Position numbers and translations under genes: made by a program. From BPGX01 sp037447455 (GTDB taxonomy: Bacteria > Bacteroidota > Bacteroidia > B-17B0 > Aurantibacillaceae), in contig JBBIGQ010000004.1 of NCBI GenBank assembly GCA_037447455.1, positions 101,078-165,077 of the forward strand: 64,000 bases of DNA. The letters are read 5' to 3'. Of the stretch, positions 35,604 through 44,376 are shown piece by piece (the first letter of the stretch is position 1; each line of letters opens with the position of its first letter). A model generated the notes under the pieces. The model was not told the origin of the DNA. It worked only from the letters and a program-made list of their open reading frames with translations, and ran no database searches.

Positions 35604-36566
35604 TTATTCACTATTTAAAGTGAATAATTTATTTGTTTCAGATTTTTGAAGGTGGAATGTGGTATTGCGCTCTAAAAAATAGCCGTTTTCATAGCCCTGT
35701 ATGGTGGGGTTAGTGTCAGCTATTTTTAATCTTTTTTCAGCATACAAGCAGTATTCTTTGTTGATTTCAATGCCGCAGAAGTTTCTTTTGAGTTTTTTAG
35801 CTACAACGGCTGTGGTACCGGATCCTAAAAAAGGATCAAAGACAAAATCACTTTCCTGGCTACTGGCTAAAATTAATTTTGCTATGAGTTTTTCTGGCTT
35901 CTGAGTGGGATGTTCTGTATTTTCAGGCATCGACCAGAAAGGAATCGTAATATCTGTCCATAAGTTGGATGAATAGGTAAGGCGGTAAGCTGTACCATCA
36001 TTGGCTACAAACCAATCTTTTGCTTCCCCATTTTCATTTTTGTACGGAGCAATGACTTTTCGCAATAGTTTAACAGCATTTGAGTTGAAATAATAATCTT
36101 TTGACACGGTAGCAAACCATATATCTTCGGAGCAATTTTTCCAATTCGTTAGCGCCCCTCTTCCTTTTTCCCGTTCCCAAGTGATACGGTTTCTGATAAT
36201 GAGATACTTAGAAAGTACATTGTAAATTGCTACAGAGGATTTCCAATCACAACAAACATAAACAGAAGCTGTGGGCTTGAGAATTTTCAGAAGTGGCTGG
36301 AACCACTCGTTCAGCCATGCTTCGTATTCTGCGTCCGGCATTGATTTGAATGTAGCAGTATTAAAGTTTTTGGTGAGATTGTAGGGCGGGTCAATAATGA
36401 GTAGATCCACAAATTTTTCCGGTAAGAAAGGTAGAACCTGAAAAATATCCTGATGAATAATTTTATTTTGTAGAGCAAACACCTCTGTTTTTTTAGATAA
36501 CTGTAAAAGATTGTTGGCTAGTGCCCTATCTGCTTCTTCAATATGTAATGTTTTGTTTCTGCCCAT
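35604..36566 (-). CDS. Site-specific DNA methyltransferase (beta-type order)
   Basis: A 320-residue SAM-dependent amino-methyltransferase. DPPY (59-62) comes first and the SAM-binding motif FDPFLGSGT (243-251) comes near the end, the order of beta-class enzymes such as CcrM and RsrI. HPTQKPEKL (219-227) is also typical. DPPY points to N6-adenine, or less likely N4-cytosine, methylation. No restriction endonuclease gene is adjacent, so this looks like an orphan methyltransferase. It lies between nrdB (77 bases upstream) and nrdA (72 bases downstream) on the same strand. The recognition sequence is not predictable here. Confidence 0.9.
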   Translation of the reverse strand: MGRNKTLHIEEADRALANNLLQLSKKTEVFALQNKIIHQDIFQVLPFLPEKFVDLLIIDPPYNLTKNFNTATFKSMPDAEYEAWLNEWFQPLLKILKPTASVYVCCDWKSSVAIYNVLSKYLIIRNRITWEREKGRGALTNWKNCSEDIWFATVSKDYYFNSNAVKLLRKVIAPYKNENGEAKDWFVANDGTAYRLTYSSNLWTDITIPFWSMPENTEHPTQKPEKLIAKLILASSQESDFVFDPFLGSGTTAVVAKKLKRNFCGIEINKEYCLYAEKRLKIADTNPTIQGYENGYFLERNTTFHLQKSETNKLFTLNSE

Positions 36567-36643
36567 TATTTTTTAAGAATAGAAAAGTGGTGAGAATATG
36601 AGTTTATTCTCTTTGGTGGAGAGTTTAAGTAGAGTGTGTATCC

Positions 36644-37615
36644 TTAAAAATCTTCGTCTAACTTGAATGTTTTTTCTTCAAGTTTACTACCTACTGCGGC
36701 TTTTTTATATTCAGAAACTCTTTTTTCAAAGAAATTAGTTTTACCTTGTAAGGAAATCATTTCCATAAAATCAAATGGATTGGTCGCATTGTAAACTTTG
36801 GAATATCCCAGAGCCACCAATAATCTATCGGCAACAAATTCAATGTACTGGCACATCAAATCGGCGTTCATTCCAATAAGTTTGACGGGTATTGCATCCA
36901 CAACAAATTCTTTTTCTATAGCAACCGCATCGGTGATGATTTGTTTTACTTGTGGTTCTGATAATTTATTTTCAATATACCGTGTATAAAGTAAGCAGGC
37001 AAAGTCGCAGTGTAGTCCTTCATCTCTTGAAATAAGTTCGTTTGAAAAACTCAAGCCGGGTATCAAACCGCGTTTTTTGAGCCAAAAGATGGAACAAAAA
37101 GAGCCGGAAAAGAAAATCCCTTCTACGGCTGCAAAGGCAATCAGCCGTTCAACAAAGCTTCCGTTTTTAATCCAGCGGAGAGCCCATTCGGCTTTTTTTC
37201 CAACACAGGGGACTGTATCAATGGCGTGGAAAAGTTTGTGTTTTTCTTCTGGATCTTTAATATAAGTATCAATGAGTAGAGAGTAAGTTTCTGAGTGAAT
37301 GTTTTCAATCATGACTTGAAAGCCGTAGAAACAGCGAGCTTCTGGGAATTGCACTTCGTTTAAGAAATTCACTGCCAGATTTTCGTTGACAATGCCATCA
37401 CTGGCGGCGAAGAAGGCAAGAACGTGTTTAATGAAATGTTTTTCGTTGTCGTTGAGTTTATTGTTCCAGTCCTGAAGGTCTTGCATGAGGTCAATTTCTT
37501 CTGCAGTCCAGAAAGAAGATTCTGCTTTTTTGTACATTTCCCATATATCGTGATATTGAATGGGGAATAAAACGAAGCGGTCTTTGTTTTCTTGTAAAAT
37601 TTTTTCAGTTGCCAT
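36644..37615 (-). CDS. nrdB: Class Ia ribonucleotide reductase, radical subunit
   Basis: Ferritin-like subunit that houses the diiron-tyrosyl radical for NrdA. In the 323-residue sequence the ligands D73, E104 and H107 and the radical tyrosine Y111 (ENIHSETYSLLID) fall at the same spacing as D84, E115, H118 and Y122 of the E. coli enzyme. The second ligand set is in the later helices (EGIFFSGSFCSIFWL and DEGLHCDFACLL). The tyrosine is present, so this is a normal radical-bearing class Ia subunit. It starts the row that continues with the DNA methyltransferase and nrdA. Confidence 0.95.
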   Translation of the reverse strand: MATEKILQENKDRFVLFPIQYHDIWEMYKKAESSFWTAEEIDLMQDLQDWNNKLNDNEKHFIKHVLAFFAASDGIVNENLAVNFLNEVQFPEARCFYGFQVMIENIHSETYSLLIDTYIKDPEEKHKLFHAIDTVPCVGKKAEWALRWIKNGSFVERLIAFAAVEGIFFSGSFCSIFWLKKRGLIPGLSFSNELISRDEGLHCDFACLLYTRYIENKLSEPQVKQIITDAVAIEKEFVVDAIPVKLIGMNADLMCQYIEFVADRLLVALGYSKVYNATNPFDFMEMISLQGKTNFFEKRVSEYKKAAVGSKLEEKTFKLDEDF

Positions 37616-37666
37616 AGTTATAGTTATAGGTGATTAGAAAATAGATGTATTATTAAAATTCAAGGA

Positions 37667-37674
37667 CAAAGGTA
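37667..37674 (-). promoter_or_regulatory. Promoter -7 box (TACCTTTG) for nrdB
   Basis: Exact TAnnTTTG on the minus strand, 51 bases before the nrdB start; it may drive nrdB, the methyltransferase and nrdA. Nothing else is evident in the 203-base gap. Confidence 0.4.
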
Positions 37675-37818
37675 AAGTGTAACAAAAGTTTAATAATTCA
37701 CAAGTTTAGGCATTTAATCCACAATAATTGCAAGTAGTTGTTTTTTAATGAATTACGTTATCCAAAATCTATTTGTGGATAATGTTTAAAAAATAATTTT
37801 TAAAGTACAGAAAAAAAT

Positions 37819-38529
37819 TTAAGCAACAAGTTTCATCAGTACTCTTTTTACAATTGGAAGGATGGTATATTCCATAGAAGCCGCCTGGTTAGGGAAAAAG
37901 GAATAAACAGCAGGGTTAGCGACGAACGGTTCTTGTTGTATCAGTTCTTGTTTGATAGAAGTTAATGATTTTGACAAACTGATGGTATACGTAGCAATGT
38001 ATTGACTTTTCAAGGTTTTGTAGGGTACTTGTTCTTCGTTTGTTGAGGCATAAATAGAAGATAGTTCGTATTTGTATACTAAAAAATCAGACGTGGGGTA
38101 ATCTTGTACAAAGAAATACCCAATATCTTTATGAAGGGGTACTAAACCAACCGTAGAATGTTTTAGTTTTTTTTCAATTTCTTCAAATACGTTTTTGCCG
38201 TGTTGAATTTCGGCTTCCATTTTGGGAATACTAAAATCAATAATTTCTTCCAGAATATCCGTGTCTTCAGTATTTTCTTGGCCGTATATTAATTTAAGGT
38301 TTTGCCAATCAATACCTTTTAATTCTTTTTCAGCTTCTTTTATTTTTATTAGATTGTTTTTTATAGTTACTAAATTTCTATGATGTTCAATAAGTTCAGC
38401 AAAGGGCGGGTATAAAATTTTATTATCAAATATTTCGTGAACATTTCTTAAGTAGGCAAGAATAAGATATTGTTTGTATTCTGCATCCATTAACCCATCT
38501 GTAAGCCAGTTTTTTGAAAGTTGAAACAT
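37819..38529 (-). CDS. Hypothetical protein
   Basis: A 236-residue soluble protein that I do not assign to a family. The N-terminal half is helical and charged (HRNLVTIKNNLIKIKEAEKELKGI), with coiled-coil potential around 55-130. The C-terminal half is more strand-like (FFVQDYPTSDFLVYKYELSSIYA, SQYIATYTISLSKS). No signal peptide or membrane segment. It stands alone between nrdB and icmF, divergent from the latter. Confidence 0.65.
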   Translation of the reverse strand: MFQLSKNWLTDGLMDAEYKQYLILAYLRNVHEIFDNKILYPPFAELIEHHRNLVTIKNNLIKIKEAEKELKGIDWQNLKLIYGQENTEDTDILEEIIDFSIPKMEAEIQHGKNVFEEIEKKLKHSTVGLVPLHKDIGYFFVQDYPTSDFLVYKYELSSIYASTNEEQVPYKTLKSQYIATYTISLSKSLTSIKQELIQQEPFVANPAVYSFFPNQAASMEYTILPIVKRVLMKLVA

Positions 38530-38603
38530 AGCGATAAATTTTTCTCACACTGAATTTTACGAACAGTAAGAAAATAGGTTGCACAATGCCGCTGATTTTT
38601 TAT

Positions 38604-38611
38604 TATTTTTG
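38604..38611 (+). promoter_or_regulatory. Promoter -7 box (TATTTTTG) for icmF
   Basis: Exact TAnnTTTG 24 bases before the ATG at 38636. A TTG at 38579-38581 lies 22 bases upstream of it and could be the -33 element. Confidence 0.5.
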
Positions 38612-38635
38612 CACAAGTACCAAAATTTTAAGAAT

Positions 38636-41600
38636 ATGGAAGTTACTGCTACCAAAAACGAAGAGAAAGTATCTGCTATTCATAAAGAACCTTTGCCTTA
38701 TGTTCCTAAAAATAAAATTCGTGTAGTAGCCGCAGCATCTTTATTTGACGGACATGACGCGGCTATAAATATCATGAGACGTGTCATTCAAAGTACGGGT
38801 GCAGAGGTAATTCATTTAGGGCATGATAGAAGTGTATCGGATATTGTAAATGCGGCAATTCAGGAAGATGCCAATGCTATGGCTATCACAAGTTATCAGG
38901 GGGGACACATGGAGTTTTTTAAGTACATGTATGATTTACTAAAGGAAAATGGCTGTTCGCATATTCGTATTTTTGGAGGAGGTGGAGGGGTGATATTGCC
39001 GACTGAAATTGATGAGTTGCATCAATATGGTATCACGAGGATTTATAGTCCGGATGATGGGAGAAAAATGGGATTGCAAGGCATGATCAATGATTTAATG
39101 GAGAAGTCGGACTTTCCTACAGGGAGGAATGTGAGTTTTGAGAGCATTGATAGTATTAAAAGGGGGGACCAAAAGTCCATTGCAGAGATGATTTCAGCAG
39201 CAGAGAATTTTTTAGAAGATAAAGAGATTTCAAAAATTATTGAAGAAATAAATAGATTAGCAAAAGCATCCAAAACACCGGTACTGGGCATAACCGGCAC
39301 AGGCGGCGCCGGAAAATCGTCTTTGATTGATGAGATTATTCGTCGTTTTTTAATTGATTTTCCGGATAAAAAATTGGGTATTATTTCTGTAGATCCGACG
39401 AAGCGGAAGTCAGGCGGGGCATTATTGGGCGATAGAATACGGATGAATAGTGTGAATAATCCGAGAGTTTACATGCGTAGTATGGCTACTCGTCAGAGTA
39501 ATTTAGCATTGTCAAAAAATGTACAGGAAGCATTGAATGTATTAAAGATTGCCGGTTTTGATTTGATTATATTAGAAACTGCAGGTATTGGTCAGAGCGA
39601 TACGGAAATTACAGAATATGCAGATGTATGTATGTATGTGATGACGCCGGAGTATGGTGCTGCTACTCAGTTAGAAAAAATTGATATGTTAGAGTTTGCA
39701 GACATTGTGGCTATTAATAAATTTGATAAAAGAGGGGCATTGGATGCATTGAGGGATGTAAAAAAACAATATAAACGTAACAAAAAATTATTTGAGGTAG
39801 AAGATGATAAAATTCCCGTGTTTGGTACCATTGCAGCCCAGTTCAATGATCCCGGTACTAATACTTTGTACAAGCACTTAATGGATATTATACACCAGAA
39901 AACAGGAGCAAATTTAATTTCAAAGTTTGTGCCGAGTAATGAGATGAGTGAAAAGATATACATTATTCCGCCGCATCGTACGAGGTACTTAAGTGAAATA
40001 TCTGATACCATTCGTGCTTATAACAAGAAGGCAGAAGAACAATGTTTAATTGCAGAAAAATTATATTCCTTAAAACAAAGTATAGAAGAAATTGAGAAAG
40101 ATGAAAACATTGAAGGGAAAGAAAAAGAAGTGATTCTGACAAATTTGAATAAGCGGTATAAAGAACTGGAGAATACGCTTGAAATTGCAAATAAAAATTT
40201 GTTAGACACATGGGAGTATAGGAAGAAAAAATTTACAGATGATTATTATGAGTTTAAGGTAAGAGATAAAATTAAAAAAGTAAAAACATATCATGAATCC
40301 TTATCGCATAGCAAAATTCCCAAAGTAGCAGTACCAAAGTTTCGTAACTGGGGTGAGATTTTGAGATGGAATTTGCAGGAAAATTTTCCGGGCTCTTTTC
40401 CTTATACAGCAGGTATTTATCCATTCAAGCGTGAAGAAGAAGATCCTACCAGAATGTTTGCAGGAGAAGGATGTCCTGAGAGAACGAACAAACGTTTTCA
40501 TTATTTATCGTATCACATGCCTGCGAAGCGATTGAGTACAGCGTTTGACAGTGTGACGTTGTATGGAAGAGATCCGGATTATCGGCCGGATATTTATGGG
40601 AAAATTGGTAATTCGGGGGTTTCCGTTTGTTGTTTAGATGATGCGAAAAAGTTGTATAGTGGCTTTAATCTGGCCGATCCAAAAACGTCGGTGAGTATGA
40701 CCATCAATGGTCCAGCACCAACGATCACGGCCTTTTTTATGAATACTGCAATTGATCAACAATGTGAAATTTACATTCGCCAGAATGGCATGGAAGAAGA
40801 AGTAAAGCGTAAGATAGAAGAAGAATATCGTTCTAAAGGACTAACACCACCGAGGTACAATGCTCCATTACCGGAAGGGAACGATGGACTTGGGTTATTG
40901 TTGTTAGGTACAACGGGTGATAAAGTTTTACCAAGAGAAATTTATGAAAACATTAAGAAAGACACATTGTCAAAAGTGCGTGGTACTGTACAAGCGGATA
41001 TATTAAAGGAAGATCAGGCGCAGAATACGTGCATTTTTTCAACAGAATTTTCTCTTAAAGTGATGGGAGATGTACAGGAGTATTTTATAAAGCATAACAT
41101 TCGTAATTTTTATTCTGTATCCATTAGTGGCTATCATATAGCCGAAGCGGGCGCCAATCCGATTACGCAATTGGCATTTACATTGGCGAATGGTTTTACT
41201 TATTTAGAATACTATTTAAGTCGTGGAATGAAGGTAGATGATTTTGCACCTAATTTTTCGTTTTTCTTTAGTAATGGAATGGATCCGGAGTACAGTGTTA
41301 TGGGGCGTGTAGCCAGAAGGGTATGGGCTATGGCATTGAAGCATAAGTATGGTGCGAATGAGCGTTCACAAATGTTGAAATATCATATACAAACATCTGG
41401 CCGTTCGTTGCATGCACAAGAGATAGATTTTAATGATATTCGTACTACTTTGCAGGCCTTGTATGCGATCTATGATAATTGTAATAGTTTGCATACCAAT
41501 GCGTATGATGAAGCCATTACAACACCTACAGAAGAATCGGTAAGAAGGGCTGTGGCTATTCAATTGATTATTAATAAAGAATTAGGTTTGGCAAAGAATG

Positions 41601-42079
41601 AGAATCCACTGCAAGGTTCTTTCATTATTGAGGAGTTGACAGATTTAGTGGAAGAAGCGGTATTAATGGAATTTGATAGAACTACTGAAAGAGGGGGAGT
41701 ATTGGGTGCAATGGAGACCATGTATCAAAGGAATAAGATACAAGAGGAAAGTTTGTACTATGAAACATTGAAGCATACAGGAGAATTGCCAATTATCGGA
41801 GTGAATACATTTTTAAGTTCTAAAGGTTCACCAACCATTATACCGAAAGAAGTGATTAGAAGTACTACTGAAGAAAAAGAACAACAAATTAATACAGTGA
41901 AGAATGTTCATACGTTTTATGCGGACATTGCGCCACAAAAGATAAAAGAGTTGCAACAAGCGGCTACACATAATAAAAATATCTTTGAACAGCTGATGGA
42001 AGCAAGTAAATATTGTACATTGGGACAGATTACCAATGCTTTATTTGAAGTAGGTGGACAATATAGAAGAAATATGTAA
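38636..42079 (+). CDS. icmF: Fused acyl-CoA mutase with G-protein chaperone (IcmF)
   Basis: An adenosylcobalamin enzyme that interconverts isobutyryl-CoA and butyryl-CoA and may also act on other branched acyl-CoAs. The 1147-residue order is distinctive for IcmF. First comes a B12-binding domain (about 25-160) with the base-off motif starting DGHDAAI. Next is a MeaB-like GTPase (Walker A GTGGAGKSS near residues 220-228) and a linker. Last is the mutase barrel (about 560-1145), with GEGCPERTNKRFHYLSY and the substrate loop. A separate methylmalonyl-CoA mutase lacks the inserted GTPase. The frame extends to a TTG at 38579, but the ATG at 38636 follows a good promoter. It is followed 12 bases later by an alpha/beta hydrolase. 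Confidence 0.93.
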   Translation: MEVTATKNEEKVSAIHKEPLPYVPKNKIRVVAAASLFDGHDAAINIMRRVIQSTGAEVIHLGHDRSVSDIVNAAIQEDANAMAITSYQGGHMEFFKYMYDLLKENGCSHIRIFGGGGGVILPTEIDELHQYGITRIYSPDDGRKMGLQGMINDLMEKSDFPTGRNVSFESIDSIKRGDQKSIAEMISAAENFLEDKEISKIIEEINRLAKASKTPVLGITGTGGAGKSSLIDEIIRRFLIDFPDKKLGIISVDPTKRKSGGALLGDRIRMNSVNNPRVYMRSMATRQSNLALSKNVQEALNVLKIAGFDLIILETAGIGQSDTEITEYADVCMYVMTPEYGAATQLEKIDMLEFADIVAINKFDKRGALDALRDVKKQYKRNKKLFEVEDDKIPVFGTIAAQFNDPGTNTLYKHLMDIIHQKTGANLISKFVPSNEMSEKIYIIPPHRTRYLSEISDTIRAYNKKAEEQCLIAEKLYSLKQSIEEIEKDENIEGKEKEVILTNLNKRYKELENTLEIANKNLLDTWEYRKKKFTDDYYEFKVRDKIKKVKTYHESLSHSKIPKVAVPKFRNWGEILRWNLQENFPGSFPYTAGIYPFKREEEDPTRMFAGEGCPERTNKRFHYLSYHMPAKRLSTAFDSVTLYGRDPDYRPDIYGKIGNSGVSVCCLDDAKKLYSGFNLADPKTSVSMTINGPAPTITAFFMNTAIDQQCEIYIRQNGMEEEVKRKIEEEYRSKGLTPPRYNAPLPEGNDGLGLLLLGTTGDKVLPREIYENIKKDTLSKVRGTVQADILKEDQAQNTCIFSTEFSLKVMGDVQEYFIKHNIRNFYSVSISGYHIAEAGANPITQLAFTLANGFTYLEYYLSRGMKVDDFAPNFSFFFSNGMDPEYSVMGRVARRVWAMALKHKYGANERSQMLKYHIQTSGRSLHAQEIDFNDIRTTLQALYAIYDNCNSLHTNAYDEAITTPTEESVRRAVAIQLIINKELGLAKNENPLQGSFIIEELTDLVEEAVLMEFDRTTERGGVLGAMETMYQRNKIQEESLYYETLKHTGELPIIGVNTFLSSKGSPTIIPKEVIRSTTEEKEQQINTVKNVHTFYADIAPQKIKELQQAATHNKNIFEQLMEASKYCTLGQITNALFEVGGQYRRNM

Positions 42080-42091
42080 AATTAAAATACA

Positions 42092-42892
42092 ATGTTTGCC
42101 AAAACGAAAGAGGGCTTGAATATTTACTATGAAGTAAAAGGCAATGAACAAGGCGCAGAAACTATAATTTTTTTGAATGGGCTTTCTCAATCAACGTTGT
42201 CGTGGTATTTCATGTTGCCATGCTTTGAGGAGAAGTATCGGATTATTTTGATGGATTTTATTTTTCAAGGACAAAGCGATAAAACAGGAGAATGGCGGGA
42301 CTTTGACCAACACGCAGAAGATGTAGTGCAGGTTTTGAATACAACAAATACAGATAAAGTTATTGTAGTAGGAATTTCTTATGGTAGTTTGGTAGTGCAG
42401 CACTTGGCTTTGAACTATCCGGAAAGAGTATCAAAGTTGGTTTTGCTTTCTACATTTGCTCACAAGGCACCACATTTTGAACTGATAGAGCAGGCGTGGT
42501 GGAGAGCATTAGAGTTAGGTGGATATTCGTTGATGTTTGACATAATGTTGCCCAATGTATTGAGTGAACATTATTTTAAGAATCCTTTAATACCAGTAGA
42601 AACATTGCGGCAAGTACGACAAGAGAGCAATCAGAGTGCAGATGCTTTATTTAAGTTGATGACTGCCACGAAAAACAGGGGAGATTTTCGTTCACGTTTG
42701 CAAGCTATCAAAGTGCCAACATTGGTAATACATGGTGAAAATGATACTTTGATTACTTTGTCAATGGGTGTAGAAGTAGCGAATCATATACCGAATGCTA
42801 AGTTTAAATTGATTTCGGATGCAGGTCATACCTTGAACTTAGAAAAGGTGAAAGAAGTGTGTATTGAGATTTTGAAGTTTTTGAGTGAATAA
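42092..42892 (+). CDS. Alpha/beta-fold hydrolase
   Basis: A 266-residue single-domain hydrolase. The nucleophile elbow is GISYGS (S96 as nucleophile), the acid lies in HGENDTLI and the catalytic histidine in DAGHTLNLE, so the triad is complete. It could be a thioesterase, esterase or lactonase. The position 12 bases after icmF suggests cotranscription and perhaps release or repair of a CoA-linked product of the mutase; that is inference from position. Confidence 0.82.
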   Translation: MFAKTKEGLNIYYEVKGNEQGAETIIFLNGLSQSTLSWYFMLPCFEEKYRIILMDFIFQGQSDKTGEWRDFDQHAEDVVQVLNTTNTDKVIVVGISYGSLVVQHLALNYPERVSKLVLLSTFAHKAPHFELIEQAWWRALELGGYSLMFDIMLPNVLSEHYFKNPLIPVETLRQVRQESNQSADALFKLMTATKNRGDFRSRLQAIKVPTLVIHGENDTLITLSMGVEVANHIPNAKFKLISDAGHTLNLEKVKEVCIEILKFLSE

Positions 42893-42910
42893 GCTAAAAA
42901 AATAGTAAGT

Positions 42911-42995
42911 AAAAATTTGGAGAAGTACTCCATAAATTTCATAAAAAATGTGGAGTGCTACTCCATAAATTTAATGTTAAAATTATTGATTATCA
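42911..42995. repeat. 85-bp repeat, copy A
   Basis: First of three copies of an 85-base sequence ending TGATTATCA. It contains two dyads: TGGAG/CTCCA at 42918-42932 and TGGAGT/ACTCCA at 42951-42965, centres 33 bases apart. It lies 18 bases after the end of the hydrolase gene. Confidence 0.88.
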
Positions 42996-43109
42996 ATAAT
43001 TTATGTTTAAATAATTTTCTAATTTAATAATTGATGCCTCAAGATATTGGAATGTAGAATAATCGTATTGCAAGAGTAAAACAAATTTATTTGTTGCAAT
43101 GCTCTCACT
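42993..43109 (-). pseudogene. Relic of a C-terminal coding end between repeats A and B
   Basis: On the minus strand a frame of 38 codons runs into a TGA formed by the last three bases of repeat A. Its end, EASIIKLENYLNINY, aligns with the end of the ATPase next door (KVSIINHENFLKLIS), which likewise stops at the last bases of repeat B. No start codon or Walker motif precedes it. It looks like the residue of a second, mostly deleted copy of the same kind of gene. The rest of the 42893-43222 gap is A+T-rich and shows no gene. Confidence 0.45.
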
Positions 43110-43140
43110 TTACGATAGATAATCTAAGAAAATAGAGTAT

Positions 43141-43225
43141 AAAAATTTGGAGTGCTAATCCATAAATTTCATAAAAAATATGGAATATTACTCCATAAAT
43201 TTAATATTAAAAATATTGATTATCA
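43141..43225. repeat. 85-bp repeat, copy B, abutting the ATPase stop
   Basis: Second copy of the 85-base sequence; each dyad carries one mismatch. Its last three bases, TCA, are the stop codon (TGA on the minus strand) of the ATPase gene, so the repeat is directly joined to the gene's 3' end. Confidence 0.88.
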
Positions 43226-44356
43226 GGATATTAACTTTAAAAAATTTTCATGATTGATAATAGATACCTTTGCAGTTTTGTATTCTTGCTTAAATGAGTT
43301 TATGTTTGAATTTTTTGTTTTTCTGCTTGTATTGTAATTCCATTTGATTTCATAGCCATAAATTTGTTTGCCTTTAACTTCTATCATGTCGATTTCTTTT
43401 TGTTGATGTGTACGCCAAAAATAAAGTTCTGAAAGATTGCCAGTGTATACAATTTTCTTATATTTTTCCATCATAATAAAGTTTTCAAAAAGAGCACCGG
43501 TATCGTTTCTGTAATTTAAATTATTGAATTGATTAATAATGGCGTTTCGTATTCCAACATCAATAAAATAGTATTTTGCTTTATTTACAATTTCATTTCG
43601 TTTATTTCTGCTGAAACCAGTGATTTTTTTGATAACATAAGATTTTTCAAGCAAATCAAGATATCGGGCAACTGTTTTGACATCCATTCTAGTATGCATG
43701 GCTAATTCGTTAAGTGAAACTTCACTGCCAATTTGATACGCAAGAAGTTTTAATAATTCTAATAAATTAGCAGGTGCTTTGATTCTTTCAAGAGCGAAAA
43801 CATCTTTGAGCAAGTAGGAATCAACCAGTTCTTTTAAGATATGTGCTTTTTCTTTTTTAGTTTTAGCGGAGAGTACTTCGGGATACATCCCAAATATCAA
43901 CCATTCAGAGAGTTTGGATTTTATTTCATAAGTGTTGTAATATTTTTTGAGTTCTAAAACGGAGAGCGGAAAGAGCAATAAAGTTTTTTTTCGTCCAGTA
44001 AGCGGTTCACCTGTTTGATGGCTTATTTCAAAGGAAGAGGAGCCAGTGACAATGATGTACATTGGGAATTCGTCTATGATAACTTTTAAGGTTCTTCCAA
44101 TGTTTTTTATTTGTTGTGCTTCATCTATTACAAGAAGTTGATATCCTTGAATATACTCTTGAATAGTTTCAAAGTCCATTTGTTCAAAGAGTAATTGTGT
44201 TTTGATATTATCACCAGAGTCAAGTTTGTATTTTAGTGAAGTGGTTTTTAAGAGTTCTTTTACCAGCGTTGTTTTACCAACTCTTCTTGGTCCATAAATC
44301 ATGAGGACTCTTTTTTTACTAATGAGTTTAGCGATATTATAAAATCTATCAAACAT
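43223..44356 (-). CDS. AAA ATPase with DUF4143-type C-terminus
   Basis: A 377-residue P-loop ATPase. It has Walker A GPRRVGKTT (22-30), Walker B LLVIDEAQ (74-81) and a sensor TGSSS (104-108). A winged-helix-like block follows (MDVKTVARYLDLLEKSYVIKKI), then a C-terminal DUF4143 domain with a nuclease-like core (LSELYFWRTHQQKEIDMIEVKGKQIYGYEIKW, the E/D-x-K pattern). Genes of this family are scattered in bacterial and archaeal genomes and their job is unknown. The ATG at 44356 is preferred to in-frame starts upstream, because a TATATTTG box lies just before it. It is bracketed by 85-bp repeats B and C, with a third copy and a gene relic next door, which suggests a mobile or recombining unit. 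Confidence 0.8.
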   Translation of the reverse strand: MFDRFYNIAKLISKKRVLMIYGPRRVGKTTLVKELLKTTSLKYKLDSGDNIKTQLLFEQMDFETIQEYIQGYQLLVIDEAQQIKNIGRTLKVIIDEFPMYIIVTGSSSFEISHQTGEPLTGRKKTLLLFPLSVLELKKYYNTYEIKSKLSEWLIFGMYPEVLSAKTKKEKAHILKELVDSYLLKDVFALERIKAPANLLELLKLLAYQIGSEVSLNELAMHTRMDVKTVARYLDLLEKSYVIKKITGFSRNKRNEIVNKAKYYFIDVGIRNAIINQFNNLNYRNDTGALFENFIMMEKYKKIVYTGNLSELYFWRTHQQKEIDMIEVKGKQIYGYEIKWNYNTSRKTKNSNINSFKQEYKTAKVSIINHENFLKLIS

Positions 44357-44364
44357 TTTTTCTG

Positions 44365-44372
44365 CAAATATA
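44365..44372 (-). promoter_or_regulatory. Promoter -7 box (TATATTTG) overlapping repeat region C
   Basis: Exact TAnnTTTG on the minus strand with 8 bases before the ATPase ATG at 44356. The dyad at about 44383-44398 of repeat C sits just upstream, where a -33 element would be, so a protein bound there could control the gene. Confidence 0.5.
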
Positions 44373-44376
44373 TGAA

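Noticed and set aside
43223..44356. The ATPase as a transposase or integrase
   Set aside because: It has a P-loop AAA core and a DUF4143-type C-terminus; no DDE, tyrosine or serine recombinase motif was seen.
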